From assembly GCF_001687325.1 (NCBI RefSeq), contig NZ_LZRD01000033.1, positions 1-64,000 of the forward strand: a DNA stretch of 64,000 nucleotides, in the 5' to 3' direction. Positions within the stretch are counted from its first letter, which is position 1; each line of letters starts with the position of its first letter. Below the pieces are notes generated by a model, which did no database searches, was not told the DNA's origin, and was given only the letters and a program-made list of their open reading frames with translations. The position numbers and the translations under genes are program-made. Source of the DNA: Streptomyces sp. PTY087I2 (GTDB taxonomy: Bacteria > Actinomycetota > Actinomycetes > Streptomycetales > Streptomycetaceae). Below are positions 44,263 to 52,522 of the stretch, one piece after another.

Positions 44263-45531
44263 ATGCGACGTGGCATAACGGCCACCGCCCTGGTCGCGGC
44301 CCTGGCGCTCGCGGCGACCGCCTGCGGCAGCGACGACGAGACCGGCAGCAAGAGCTCGGGCGAGCTCTCGGGCACCGTGACCTGGTGGGACACCTCCAGC
44401 GTCGGCAGCGAGGACAAGGTCTTCAAGAAGCTGGCCGAAGGCTTCGAGAAGGAGCACCCGAAGGTCGACGTCAAGTACGTCAACGTGCCCTTCGGCGAGG
44501 CGCAGAACAAGTTCAAGAACGCCGCCCAGGCCGGCGACGGCGCGCCCGACGTGATCCGCTCCGAGGTCGCCTGGACGCCGGACTTCGCCAACCTCGGCTA
44601 CCTGGCCCCGCTGGACGGCACCGCCGCCCTGAAGAACCAGGACGACTTCCTCAAGCAGGCCGTCGCGTCCACCAAGTACGAGGACAAGACCTACGCCGTG
44701 CCGCAGGTCATCGACTCCATGGGCATCTTCTACAACAAGAAGATGTTCAAGGAGGCCGGTGTCGAGGCGCCCGCCAACCTGGCCGACCTCAAGACCGTCG
44801 CCCGGAAGATCAAGGACAAGACCGGCAAGACCGGCCTCTACCTCCGCGGCGACGACCCGTACTACTTCCTCTCCTTCCTGTACGGCGAGGGCGGCGACAT
44901 GGTCGACGCCGGCTCCAAGAGCGTCACCATCGACAAGCCCGAAGGCGTCAAGGCCTTCAAGGCGGTCAAGGCCCTGGTCGACGACGGCACCGCGAAGACG
45001 GACGCCTCGGACGGCTGGGAGAACATGATGCAGGCGTTCAAGAACGGCGACGTCGCGATGATGATCAACGGCCCCTGGGCCGTCGCCGACACCCTGACCG
45101 GCAAGGAGTTCACCGACAAGGACAACCTGGGCGTCGCCCCGGTCCCGGCCGGCTCCGCCGCCCAGGGCGCCCCGCAGGGCGGCCACAACCTCGCCGTCTA
45201 CGCCGGCTCCAAGAACCTCGACGCCTCCTACGCCTTCGTCGAGTACATGACGTCCGTGGACAGCCAGGCCACCGCCGCCGGCGAGCTGAACCTGCTGCCC
45301 ACCCGCACCTCCGCGTACGCCAAGAAGGAAGCGGTCGACAGCGAGATCGTCGGCTTCTTCAAGCCGGTCGTCGAGACCGCCGTCGAGCGCCCCTGGATCC
45401 CCGAGGGCGGCAGCCTCTTCGAGCCGCTGCGCGTCGAGTACACCAAGGTCCTCACCGGTCAGACCACGCCGGAGAAGGCCGCCAAGGCCACCGGCGACTC
45501 CTACCGCAAGCTCCTGAAGGACTGGAAGTAA
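44263..45531 (+). CDS. malE: Maltose/maltodextrin-binding lipoprotein
   Basis: A 422-residue solute-binding protein. A short basic N-terminus and hydrophobic core end in a lipobox with Cys21 (AATAC), so it is lipid-anchored outside the membrane. The CUT1-type fold motifs include VTWWDTSS, VNVPFGEAQNKFKNAAQAGD and AVPQVIDSMGIFYNKKMF. Start ATG 44263 with AAGGAG. It is the first gene of malE-malF-malG-aglA-malR2; gaps are 19 bases or less up to malG. It captures maltodextrins released by the amylase and pullulanase. No ATPase gene is present; streptomycetes use the shared ATPase MsiK. Confidence 0.95.
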   Translation: MRRGITATALVAALALAATACGSDDETGSKSSGELSGTVTWWDTSSVGSEDKVFKKLAEGFEKEHPKVDVKYVNVPFGEAQNKFKNAAQAGDGAPDVIRSEVAWTPDFANLGYLAPLDGTAALKNQDDFLKQAVASTKYEDKTYAVPQVIDSMGIFYNKKMFKEAGVEAPANLADLKTVARKIKDKTGKTGLYLRGDDPYYFLSFLYGEGGDMVDAGSKSVTIDKPEGVKAFKAVKALVDDGTAKTDASDGWENMMQAFKNGDVAMMINGPWAVADTLTGKEFTDKDNLGVAPVPAGSAAQGAPQGGHNLAVYAGSKNLDASYAFVEYMTSVDSQATAAGELNLLPTRTSAYAKKEAVDSEIVGFFKPVVETAVERPWIPEGGSLFEPLRVEYTKVLTGQTTPEKAAKATGDSYRKLLKDWK

Positions 45532-45550
45532 CAGGAAGGTTGGCCGACTG

Positions 45551-46570
45551 ATGGCTGTCCACACCAGCCAGTCGGTGGTGAAGGCCGCGGGCGGGAACAC
45601 CGCCCGCGGCCGGAGCCGCGGTACTGGCACCCCACCGCCGACCCCCGGCCGCCTCCGGCGCGCCCTGTCGGTCCACTGGTACGCCTGGGCCATGGTCGCC
45701 CCGGTCGTCCTCGTGATCGGCGTGATCATCGGCTACCCGCTGGTCCGCGGCATCTACCTCTCGATGACCGACGCCGACGAGCGCAACGTCGCCCGCTCCA
45801 TCGGGGTCAACGAGATCCCCGCCACCTACGAGTTCATCGGCGTCGACAACTACGTCGACGCGCTGACCGGCTCGCAGTTCCTCGGCACGCTCGGCTGGAC
45901 ACTGGTGTGGACGGTCTCCTGCGTGAGCATCACGTTCGTCCTCGGCATGGCCCTGGCGAACATCCTCAACCGCCGTATCGCCGGACGCTCCGCCTACCGC
46001 ATGGCCCTCATCCTGCCCTGGGCCATCCCCGGCTTCGTCTCGGTCTTCGCCTGGCGCTTCCTCTACAACGAGGACCGCGGGCTGCTCAACAAGATCCTGA
46101 CCGGATCGGGCCTCGACGGCGTCCCGTGGCTGAACGACCCCACCTGGGCGAAGTTCTCCGTCATCGCCGTCAACGTCTGGCTCGGCGTCCCGTTCATGAT
46201 GGTCGCCCTCCTCGGCGGACTCCAGTCCATCCCCTCCGAGCAGTACGAGGCGGCCGAGATGGACGGCGCGACCGCCTGGCAGCGCTTCCGGCACATCACC
46301 CTTCCCGGACTGCGCCCGGTCTCCACGACGGTGGTCCTGCTCTCCACCATCTGGACCTTCAACATGTTCCCGGTGATCTTCCTGCTGACCCGCGGCGGAC
46401 CCGGTGAGGCGACCCAGATCCTGGTGACCCAGGCGTACAAGTTCTCCTTCGAGATCAGCCCCCGCGACTACGCGCAGTCCTCCACGTGGGGCGTGCTGAT
46501 CCTCGTACTCCTGATGCTCTTCGCCGTGATCTACCGGCGGGTCCTGCGCTCCCAGGGAGACAACTGGTGA
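45551..46570 (+). CDS. malF: Maltose ABC transporter permease MalF
   Basis: A 339-residue inner-membrane subunit with six or so helices after a ~40-residue basic N-terminus. The cytoplasmic EAA loop that docks the ATPase is EQYEAAEMDGATAWQRFRHI (about 234-253). LILPWAIPGFVSVFAWRFLYN is conserved in CUT1 permeases. It starts 19 bases after malE with AGGAAGG upstream, and its stop overlaps the malG start (GTGA), so the two permease halves are made in step. Confidence 0.95.
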   Translation: MAVHTSQSVVKAAGGNTARGRSRGTGTPPPTPGRLRRALSVHWYAWAMVAPVVLVIGVIIGYPLVRGIYLSMTDADERNVARSIGVNEIPATYEFIGVDNYVDALTGSQFLGTLGWTLVWTVSCVSITFVLGMALANILNRRIAGRSAYRMALILPWAIPGFVSVFAWRFLYNEDRGLLNKILTGSGLDGVPWLNDPTWAKFSVIAVNVWLGVPFMMVALLGGLQSIPSEQYEAAEMDGATAWQRFRHITLPGLRPVSTTVVLLSTIWTFNMFPVIFLLTRGGPGEATQILVTQAYKFSFEISPRDYAQSSTWGVLILVLLMLFAVIYRRVLRSQGDNW

Positions 46571-47445
46571 CCACCGCGACCGACACCCCCGCCCGGCACG
46601 CCGTGCGCAAGGTCCGCCTGCGCGGCGAGCGCTCCCCGCTCGCCTCCGTGGCCCTGCACCTCACCCTGATCGTCGCCTCGGTGATCGCGGTCTTCCCGGT
46701 GCTGTGGGTCCTGCTGACCTCGCTCAAGCCCGCCAAGTACGCGACCACGACGGACTTCTTCCGCGAGACGACGCTCGTCAACTACACGAACCTCATCCGC
46801 GACACCGAGTTCCTCAACTGGTTCGCCAACTCCGTCATCATCTCCGCGCTGTCCACCGTGATCGGCGTCTTCGTCGCCGCCACCACCGGATACGCCGTCA
46901 GCCGCTTCCGCTTCCCCGGCAAGCGCGGCCTGATGTGGACGCTGCTGATCACCCAGATGTTTCCGGTCGCCGTCCTCATCGTGCCGATCTACAACATCAT
47001 GTCGACCCTCGGGCTGCTCAACCAGCCGACCGGTCTCGTCATCACCTACCTCACCATCTCGGTGCCGTTCTGCGCCTGGATGATGAAGGGCTTCTTCGAC
47101 ACCATCCCGCGCGAGATCGACGAGTCGGGCGAGGTCGACGGCCTCACCCCGTTCGGCACGTTCTTCCGGCTGATCCTGCCGCTGGCCAAGCCGGGCCTCG
47201 CTGTCACCGCGTTCTACTCCTTCATCACCGCCTGGGGCGAAGTCGCCTACGCCTCCGCCTTCCTGGTCGGCGACGAGAACCTCACGCTGGCCGGCGGACT
47301 CCAGAAGTTCGTCAACCAGTACGGAGCCCAGTGGGGCCCCATGACCGCCGCCTCCGTCCTCATCGCCATCCCGGCCGCCCTGGTGTTCCTGTTCGCCCAG
47401 AAGCACCTGGTCACCGGCATGTCCGCCGGAGCCGTCAAGGGCTGA
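46567..47445 (+). CDS. malG: Maltose ABC transporter permease MalG
   Basis: A 292-residue permease partner of MalF. Six hydrophobic segments; the EAA loop is PREIDESGEVDGLTPFGTFF, followed by RLILPLAKPGLAVTAFYSF. The GTG start at 46567 overlaps the malF stop. It forms the MalFG channel for maltodextrin uptake together with MalE and an ATPase encoded elsewhere. aglA follows after 112 bases that hold no other gene but could carry an internal promoter. Confidence 0.95.
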   Translation: MTTATDTPARHAVRKVRLRGERSPLASVALHLTLIVASVIAVFPVLWVLLTSLKPAKYATTTDFFRETTLVNYTNLIRDTEFLNWFANSVIISALSTVIGVFVAATTGYAVSRFRFPGKRGLMWTLLITQMFPVAVLIVPIYNIMSTLGLLNQPTGLVITYLTISVPFCAWMMKGFFDTIPREIDESGEVDGLTPFGTFFRLILPLAKPGLAVTAFYSFITAWGEVAYASAFLVGDENLTLAGGLQKFVNQYGAQWGPMTAASVLIAIPAALVFLFAQKHLVTGMSAGAVKG

Positions 47446-47557
47446 CCACCGCCACGACGCCAGCACCCGCACGCATCACCGCACCCGTCACGGCGGCGCC
47501 GGAAACCCCCGACCCGGTCCCCGGCGCCGCTCCCCACCCAGACACCCCAGGGATGAC

Positions 47558-49234
47558 ATGACCCAGCACCTCGCTGCCCCCTCCACCGGCACGTCCGACG
47601 ACGCCCCGGGCCACCGCACCGGCTGGTGGCAGGACGCGGTGATCTACCAGGTCTATCCGCGGAGCTTCGCCGACGGCAACGGCGACGGGATGGGCGACCT
47701 CCCCGGCGTCACCGCCCGCCTGCCCCACCTCAAGGACCTGGGCGTCGACGCGGTGTGGCTCTCCCCCTTCTACGCCTCCCCGCAGGCCGACGCGGGCTAC
47801 GACGTCTCCGACTACCGGGCCATCGACCCCATGTTCGGCAATCTGCTGGACGCCGACGCGCTGATCCGCGAGGCGCACGCCCTGGACCTGCGCGTCATCG
47901 TCGACCTGGTCCCCAACCACTCCTCCGACCAGCACGAGTGGTTCAAGCGCGCCCTGGCCGAAGGCCCCGGCTCCGCCCTGCGTGAGCGCTACCACTTCCG
48001 CCCCGGAAAGGGCGCGAACGGCGAACTCCCGCCCAACGACTGGGAGTCCATCTTCGGCGGCCCCGCCTGGACCCGTACGGAGAACCCCGACGGCACCCCC
48101 GGCGACTGGTACCTCCACCTCTTCGCCCCCGAGCAGCCCGACTTCAACTGGGAACACCCGGCCGTCGCCGACGAGTTCCGCTCCATCCTGCGCTTCTGGC
48201 TCGACATGGGCGTCGACGGCTTCCGCGTCGACGTCGCCCACGGCCTCGTCAAGGCCGAGGGCCTGCCCGACCTCGGCACCCACGACCAGCTCAAGCTGCT
48301 CGGCAACGACGTCATGCCCTTCTTCGACCAGGACGGCGTGCACGCGATCTACCGCAGCTGGCGCACCATCCTCGACGAGTACCCCGGCGAGCGGATCGCG
48401 GTCGCCGAGGCGTGGACCCCGACCGTCGAGCGCACCGCCAACTACGTGCGCCCCGACGAGATGCACCAGGCGTTCAACTTCCAGTACCTCTCCACCGCCT
48501 GGGACGCCGCCGAGCTCCGCAAGGTCATCGACACCTCCCTCGACGCCATGCGCCCGGTCGGCGCCCCCACCACCTGGGTGCTCTCCAACCACGACGTCAC
48601 CCGGCACGCCACCCGGTACGCCAACCCGGCCGGCCTCGGCACCCAGATCCGCACCCCCGGCGACCGCGAGCTGGGCCTGCGCCGCGCCCGCGCCGCCTCC
48701 CTGCTGATGCTCGCCCTGCCCGGCTCCGCCTACGTCTACCAGGGCGAGGAGCTCGGCCTGCCCGACGTCACCGACCTGCCCGACGAGGCCCGCCAGGACC
48801 CGTCGTTCTTCCGTGCTGAGGGCCAGGACGGCTTCCGCGACGGCTGCCGCGTCCCGATCCCCTGGACCCGCGAGGGCTCCAGTTACGGCTTCGGCGACGG
48901 CGGCAGCTGGCTCCCGCAGCCCGCCGGCTGGGGCGAGCTGTCCGTCGAGGCGCAGACCGGTGTGGAGGGCTCCACCCTGGAGCTGTACCGGGCCGCCATC
49001 GCCGCCCGCCGCGACCACCCGGGCCTCGGCGCGGGCACGGACGTCGAGTGGCTGGACGGCCCCGAAGGCGTCCTCGTCTTCGCCCGCCCCGGCTTCGTCT
49101 GCACCGTCAACACCACCGGCGCCCCCGTCCGGATCGCCGCCCGCGGCCGGGTGCTGCTCGCCAGCTCCCCGGTCACCGTGGACGGCGCCGAGGCCGAGCT
49201 GCCCGCCGACACCACGGTGTGGTGGACGGTGTGA
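47558..49234 (+). CDS. aglA: Intracellular alpha-glucosidase (GH13)
   Basis: A 558-residue cytosolic enzyme with no signal peptide. It would release glucose from imported maltose and maltodextrins. GH13 motifs: DLVPNHSSDQHEWF, DGFRVDVAHG with nucleophile Asp225, VAEAWT with acid/base Glu284, and SNHDVTR with Asp346. GDGMGDLPGVTARLPHLKDLGVDA places it with oligo-1,6/alpha-glucosidases. It ends inside the start of the next gene (GTGTGA), so the second LacI regulator is coupled to it. Confidence 0.95.
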   Translation: MTQHLAAPSTGTSDDAPGHRTGWWQDAVIYQVYPRSFADGNGDGMGDLPGVTARLPHLKDLGVDAVWLSPFYASPQADAGYDVSDYRAIDPMFGNLLDADALIREAHALDLRVIVDLVPNHSSDQHEWFKRALAEGPGSALRERYHFRPGKGANGELPPNDWESIFGGPAWTRTENPDGTPGDWYLHLFAPEQPDFNWEHPAVADEFRSILRFWLDMGVDGFRVDVAHGLVKAEGLPDLGTHDQLKLLGNDVMPFFDQDGVHAIYRSWRTILDEYPGERIAVAEAWTPTVERTANYVRPDEMHQAFNFQYLSTAWDAAELRKVIDTSLDAMRPVGAPTTWVLSNHDVTRHATRYANPAGLGTQIRTPGDRELGLRRARAASLLMLALPGSAYVYQGEELGLPDVTDLPDEARQDPSFFRAEGQDGFRDGCRVPIPWTREGSSYGFGDGGSWLPQPAGWGELSVEAQTGVEGSTLELYRAAIAARRDHPGLGAGTDVEWLDGPEGVLVFARPGFVCTVNTTGAPVRIAARGRVLLASSPVTVDGAEAELPADTTVWWTV

Positions 49235-50274
49235 CACTCCCCGCGCCCAGGGCCACGGCAGCGCCGCGCCTCTCCGACATCGCCGGACAGGCGGCGGTCA
49301 GCGAGGCGACGGTCAGCCGGGTCCTGAACGGGAAGCAGGGCGTCGCGGACTCCACGCGTCAGCGGGTGCTCGCGGCGCTCGACATCCTGGGCTACGAACG
49401 CCCCGTACGGCTGCGGCAGCGCAGCGCCGGACTGATCGGCCTGGTGACGCCCGAACTCACCAACCCGATCTTCCCGGCGTTCGCGCAGTCCGTCGAACAG
49501 GTGCTGGCCGGGCACGGCTACACGCCCGTGCTCTGCACCCAGCTCCCGGGCGGGGCGACGGAGGACGAACTCGTCGAGCAGCTCGTCGAGCGCGGCGTCG
49601 GCGGCATCGTCTTCCTGTCCGGGCTGCACGCGGACACCTCCGCCGACCCGGGCCGGTATGCCGCGCTCACCGAGCGCGGCGTGCCGTTCGTCCTGATCAA
49701 CGGCTACAACGAGCGCATCAGCGCCCCGTTCGTCTCGCCCGATGACAACGCTGCCGTACGGATGGCCCTCCAGCACCTCGCCGACCTCGGCCACCGCCGG
49801 ATCGGCCTGGCCATCGGGCCGCAGCGCTACGTCCCCTCCCGCCGCAAGCGGGACGGGTTCGTGGAGGCGGCCGTCTCGGTGCTCGGCATGGACCGCGCCG
49901 AGGCCGAAACGCTCGTCTGCTCAACGCTGTTCAGTGTCGAGGGCGGCCAGGTGGCGGCGGGCGCCCTGCTGGACGCGGGGTGCACCGGCATCGTCTGCGG
50001 CAGCGACCTGATGGCGCTGGGCGTGGTCCGCGCCGCCCGGGGGAGGGGGCTCGACGTGCCGCGCGACGTCTCGGTCGTCGGGTTCGACGACTCGCAGCTC
50101 ATCGCGTTCACCGACCCGCCGCTGACCACCGTGCGCCAGCCCGTGCAGGCGATGGCGGCGGCCGCGGTGGGGGCGCTGCTGGAGGAGATCGGCGGGAGCC
50201 CGGTGCAGCGCACGGAGTACGTCTTCCAGCCGGAGCTGGTCGTACGGGGCTCGACGGCGGCGGTCCGCGCGTAG
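49231..50274 (+). CDS. Second LacI-family regulator, MalR paralogue
   Basis: A 347-residue protein, the same length as the MalR at 42862 and very similar throughout. The recognition-helix region SEATVSRVLNGK is identical. GLHADTSAD and FTDPPLTT-RQP are shared, while effector-pocket regions differ more. The GTG start overlaps the aglA stop, so it is made from the mal operon that its paralogue probably represses. It may bind the same operators with a different effector, or fine-tune induction. The published S. coelicolor arrangement, as I recall it, has only the divergent malR. A long hairpin terminator follows. Confidence 0.9.
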   Translation: MTLPAPRATAAPRLSDIAGQAAVSEATVSRVLNGKQGVADSTRQRVLAALDILGYERPVRLRQRSAGLIGLVTPELTNPIFPAFAQSVEQVLAGHGYTPVLCTQLPGGATEDELVEQLVERGVGGIVFLSGLHADTSADPGRYAALTERGVPFVLINGYNERISAPFVSPDDNAAVRMALQHLADLGHRRIGLAIGPQRYVPSRRKRDGFVEAAVSVLGMDRAEAETLVCSTLFSVEGGQVAAGALLDAGCTGIVCGSDLMALGVVRAARGRGLDVPRDVSVVGFDDSQLIAFTDPPLTTVRQPVQAMAAAAVGALLEEIGGSPVQRTEYVFQPELVVRGSTAAVRA

Positions 50275-50304
50275 GGCGTCTCCGGCCGAGAGGCACACGT
50301 ACAG

Positions 50305-50369
50305 GAGAGGCACCAGGAGTCGGCCCAGGAAGGGCCGGCGGGGAGTTTCAGCGACTCCGGGTGCCTCTC
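50305..50369 (+). terminator. Long inverted-repeat terminator after the mal operon
   Basis: GAGAGGCACCAGGAGTC and GACTCCGGGTGCCTCTC pair over 17 bp with one mismatch around a 31-base centre that has its own small hairpin. It closes the malE-to-malR2 unit. The remaining ~330 bases to the amylase start hold a GC palindrome (50382-50397) and promoter/operator sequences but no gene. Confidence 0.8.
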
Positions 50370-50484
50370 TTGTCGTGACCGGCCCGGCCGGCCGGGCGCG
50401 TGGAGTCCGGAACCGTTGCGGACGGGACCGGAACCCTCGGCCGACCGGACCGGAGTCGAAGGCAACGTAACAGGCCCGCAATAT

Positions 50485-50504
50485 CTTGCGAAAGACCTTG
50501 CAGC
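50485..50504. promoter_or_regulatory. Candidate MalR site, distal, before the amylase gene
   Basis: CTTGCGAAAGACCTTGCAG holds two direct CTTGC elements 12-13 bp apart, like the CTTGC pairs before malE. Confidence 0.55.
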
Positions 50505-50603
50505 GAGAAAACTGCTTCATTTCGTGGATGTGAGCAGCGTGTGTCCAAAGGGTTGACCGGCAAAGGGAGGCCTCGTACGGTCTGGTCCGCGGCAAGGTTT
50601 GCA

Positions 50604-50618
50604 TTCTTGCAGCAAGAA
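50604..50618. promoter_or_regulatory. Candidate MalR operator before the amylase gene
   Basis: TTCTTGC-A-GCAAGAA is a perfect 15-bp palindrome 85 bases before the amylase start; another GCAAG...TTGCA dyad overlaps its left side (50592-50603). This is the best-formed member of the CTTGC/GCAAG set. Confidence 0.75.
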
Positions 50619-50702
50619 CCTTCAGGAGCCTTGAGGGCATGGCGCGTTGCCGACTGAGGCTGCACCGTCACCCGCGTTTCCCCCACCCGCAGGAGGAAAG
50701 AC

Positions 50703-52436
50703 ATGGCACGCAGACCACTGTCTGCCGCGCTCGGCCTCGTGGCCGGCGCCGCCGCCCTCGTCGTCCCCACCGGATTCGGCGCCGCGTCCCCCGCGCAGGC
50801 CGCCGCTCCGGGCGACAAGGACGTCACCGCCGTGATGTTCGAGTGGAAGTTCGCCTCCATAGCCAAGGCCTGCACGGACACCCTCGGTCCGGCGGGCTAC
50901 GGCTACGTCCAGGTCTCGCCGCCCCAGGAGCACATCCAGGGCGGCCAGTGGTGGACCTCCTACCAGCCCGTCAGCTATAAGATCGCCGGCCGGCTCGGCG
51001 ACCGGGCCGCCTTCTCCGCCATGGTCAACACGTGTCACTCGGCGGGCGTGAAGGTCGTCGCGGACTCCGTCATCAACCACATGGCGGCGGGCAACGGCAC
51101 CGGCACCGGCGGCTCCGCGTACACCAAGTACGACTACCCGGGCCTCTACTCCGGCGCCGACATGGACGACTGCCGGGCCGAGATCTCCAACTACAACGAC
51201 CGCGCCAACGTCCAGAACTGCGAACTGGTCGGCCTCGCCGACCTGGACACCGGCGAGGACTACGTACGCGGCAAGATCGCCGGATACCTCAACGACCTGC
51301 TCTCGCTCGGCGTGGACGGCTTCCGCATCGACGCCGCCAAGCACATGCCCGCCGCCGACCTGGCCAACATCAAGTCCCGGCTGACCAACCCGAACGTCTA
51401 CTGGAAACAAGAGGCGATCTACGGGGCCGGGGAGGCCGTCTCGCCCTCCGAATACCTCGGCACCGGGGACGTCCAGGAGTTCCGTTACGGGCGGAGCCTC
51501 AAGCAGGTCTTCCTCAACGAGAACCTCGCCCACCTGAAGAACTTCGGCGAGGGCTGGGGCTTCATGGAGTCCGGGAAGTCCGGCGTCTTCGTCGACAACC
51601 ACGACACCGAGCGCGGCGGCGACACCCTCAACTACAAGAACGGCTCCGCCTACACCCTCGCCAACGTCTTCATGCTGGCCTACCCCTACGGCTCCCCGGA
51701 CGTCCACTCCGGCTACGAGTTCAGCGACCACGACGCCGGACCGCCGAACGGCGGCCAGGTCAACGCCTGCTACAGCGACGGCTGGAAGTGCCAGCACGCC
51801 TGGCGCGAGATCTCCTCCATGGTCGGCTTCCGCAACGCCGCACGCGGCCAGGGCGTCACCGACTGGTGGGACAACGGAGGCGACCAGATCGCCTTCGGCC
51901 GGGGCGCCAAGGCGTACGTCGCCATCAACCACGAGGGCTCCGCGCTGAACCGGACCTTCCAGACCTCGCTGCCCGCCGGTGACTACTGCGACGTCCAGTC
52001 CGGCAACGGCGTCACCGTCAACGGCTCCGGCCAGTTCACCGCCACCGTCCCGGCCGGCACCGCCGTCGCCCTGCACGTGAACGCCCGTACGTGCTCCTCG
52101 GGCGGCGGCACCAACCCCGACCCGGGCCCCGGCAACGGCTCCTCCGGCGCCTCCTTCGGGGTCAACGCCACCACCCAGCTCGGCCAGAACATCCACGTCA
52201 CCGGCGACCAGGCCGCCCTCGGCAACTGGAACCCGGCCAACGCCCCCCAGCTCGACCCGGCCACGTACCCCGTGTGGAAGCTGGACGTCGCCCTGCCCGC
52301 CGGGACCGCGTTCGCCTACAAGTACGTCCGCAAGGATGCGGCCGGCAACGTCACCTGGGAGAGCGGCGCCAACCGTACCGCCACCGTCCCGGCCTCCGGG
52401 AAGGTCACGCTGACCGCCGACGTCTGGCGCAGCTGA
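50703..52436 (+). CDS. aml: Secreted alpha-amylase with starch-binding module
   Basis: A 577-residue exported enzyme. The signal peptide (about 1-33) ends near AQAAAPGD. The GH13 catalytic domain (about 35-460) has nucleophile Asp210 (GFRIDAAKH), acid/base Glu237 (KQEAIYG) and Asp301 (VDNHD). After a short Gly/Pro linker (GGGTNPDPGPGNG) comes a C-terminal CBM20 starch-binding domain (about 480-577) with ALGNWNPANAP and WKLDVALPAG. It cuts alpha-1,4 bonds in starch outside the cell. AGGAGG precedes ATG 50703. MalR-like operators lie upstream and a hairpin terminator downstream. Confidence 0.96.
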   Translation: MARRPLSAALGLVAGAAALVVPTGFGAASPAQAAAPGDKDVTAVMFEWKFASIAKACTDTLGPAGYGYVQVSPPQEHIQGGQWWTSYQPVSYKIAGRLGDRAAFSAMVNTCHSAGVKVVADSVINHMAAGNGTGTGGSAYTKYDYPGLYSGADMDDCRAEISNYNDRANVQNCELVGLADLDTGEDYVRGKIAGYLNDLLSLGVDGFRIDAAKHMPAADLANIKSRLTNPNVYWKQEAIYGAGEAVSPSEYLGTGDVQEFRYGRSLKQVFLNENLAHLKNFGEGWGFMESGKSGVFVDNHDTERGGDTLNYKNGSAYTLANVFMLAYPYGSPDVHSGYEFSDHDAGPPNGGQVNACYSDGWKCQHAWREISSMVGFRNAARGQGVTDWWDNGGDQIAFGRGAKAYVAINHEGSALNRTFQTSLPAGDYCDVQSGNGVTVNGSGQFTATVPAGTAVALHVNARTCSSGGGTNPDPGPGNGSSGASFGVNATTQLGQNIHVTGDQAALGNWNPANAPQLDPATYPVWKLDVALPAGTAFAYKYVRKDAAGNVTWESGANRTATVPASGKVTLTADVWRS

Positions 52437-52454
52437 CCCGTAATTCCCCCTCTT

Positions 52455-52487
52455 CCGCGGGCCGGTGGCACTGCCACCGGCCCGCGG
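52455..52487 (+). terminator. Terminator hairpin after the amylase gene
   Basis: Perfect 15-bp inverted repeat CCGCGGGCCGGTGGC / GCCACCGGCCCGCGG with a 3-base loop, 18 bases after the stop. No T-run. Confidence 0.85.
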
Positions 52488-52522
52488 CCCACCCTCCTGA
52501 CACCAGCCGAGGAGCACCCTCC

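Noticed and set aside
50382..50397. 16-bp GC palindrome GCCCGGCCGGCCGGGC
   Set aside because: Composed only of G and C, expected by chance in such DNA, and lies behind the better terminator at 50305.
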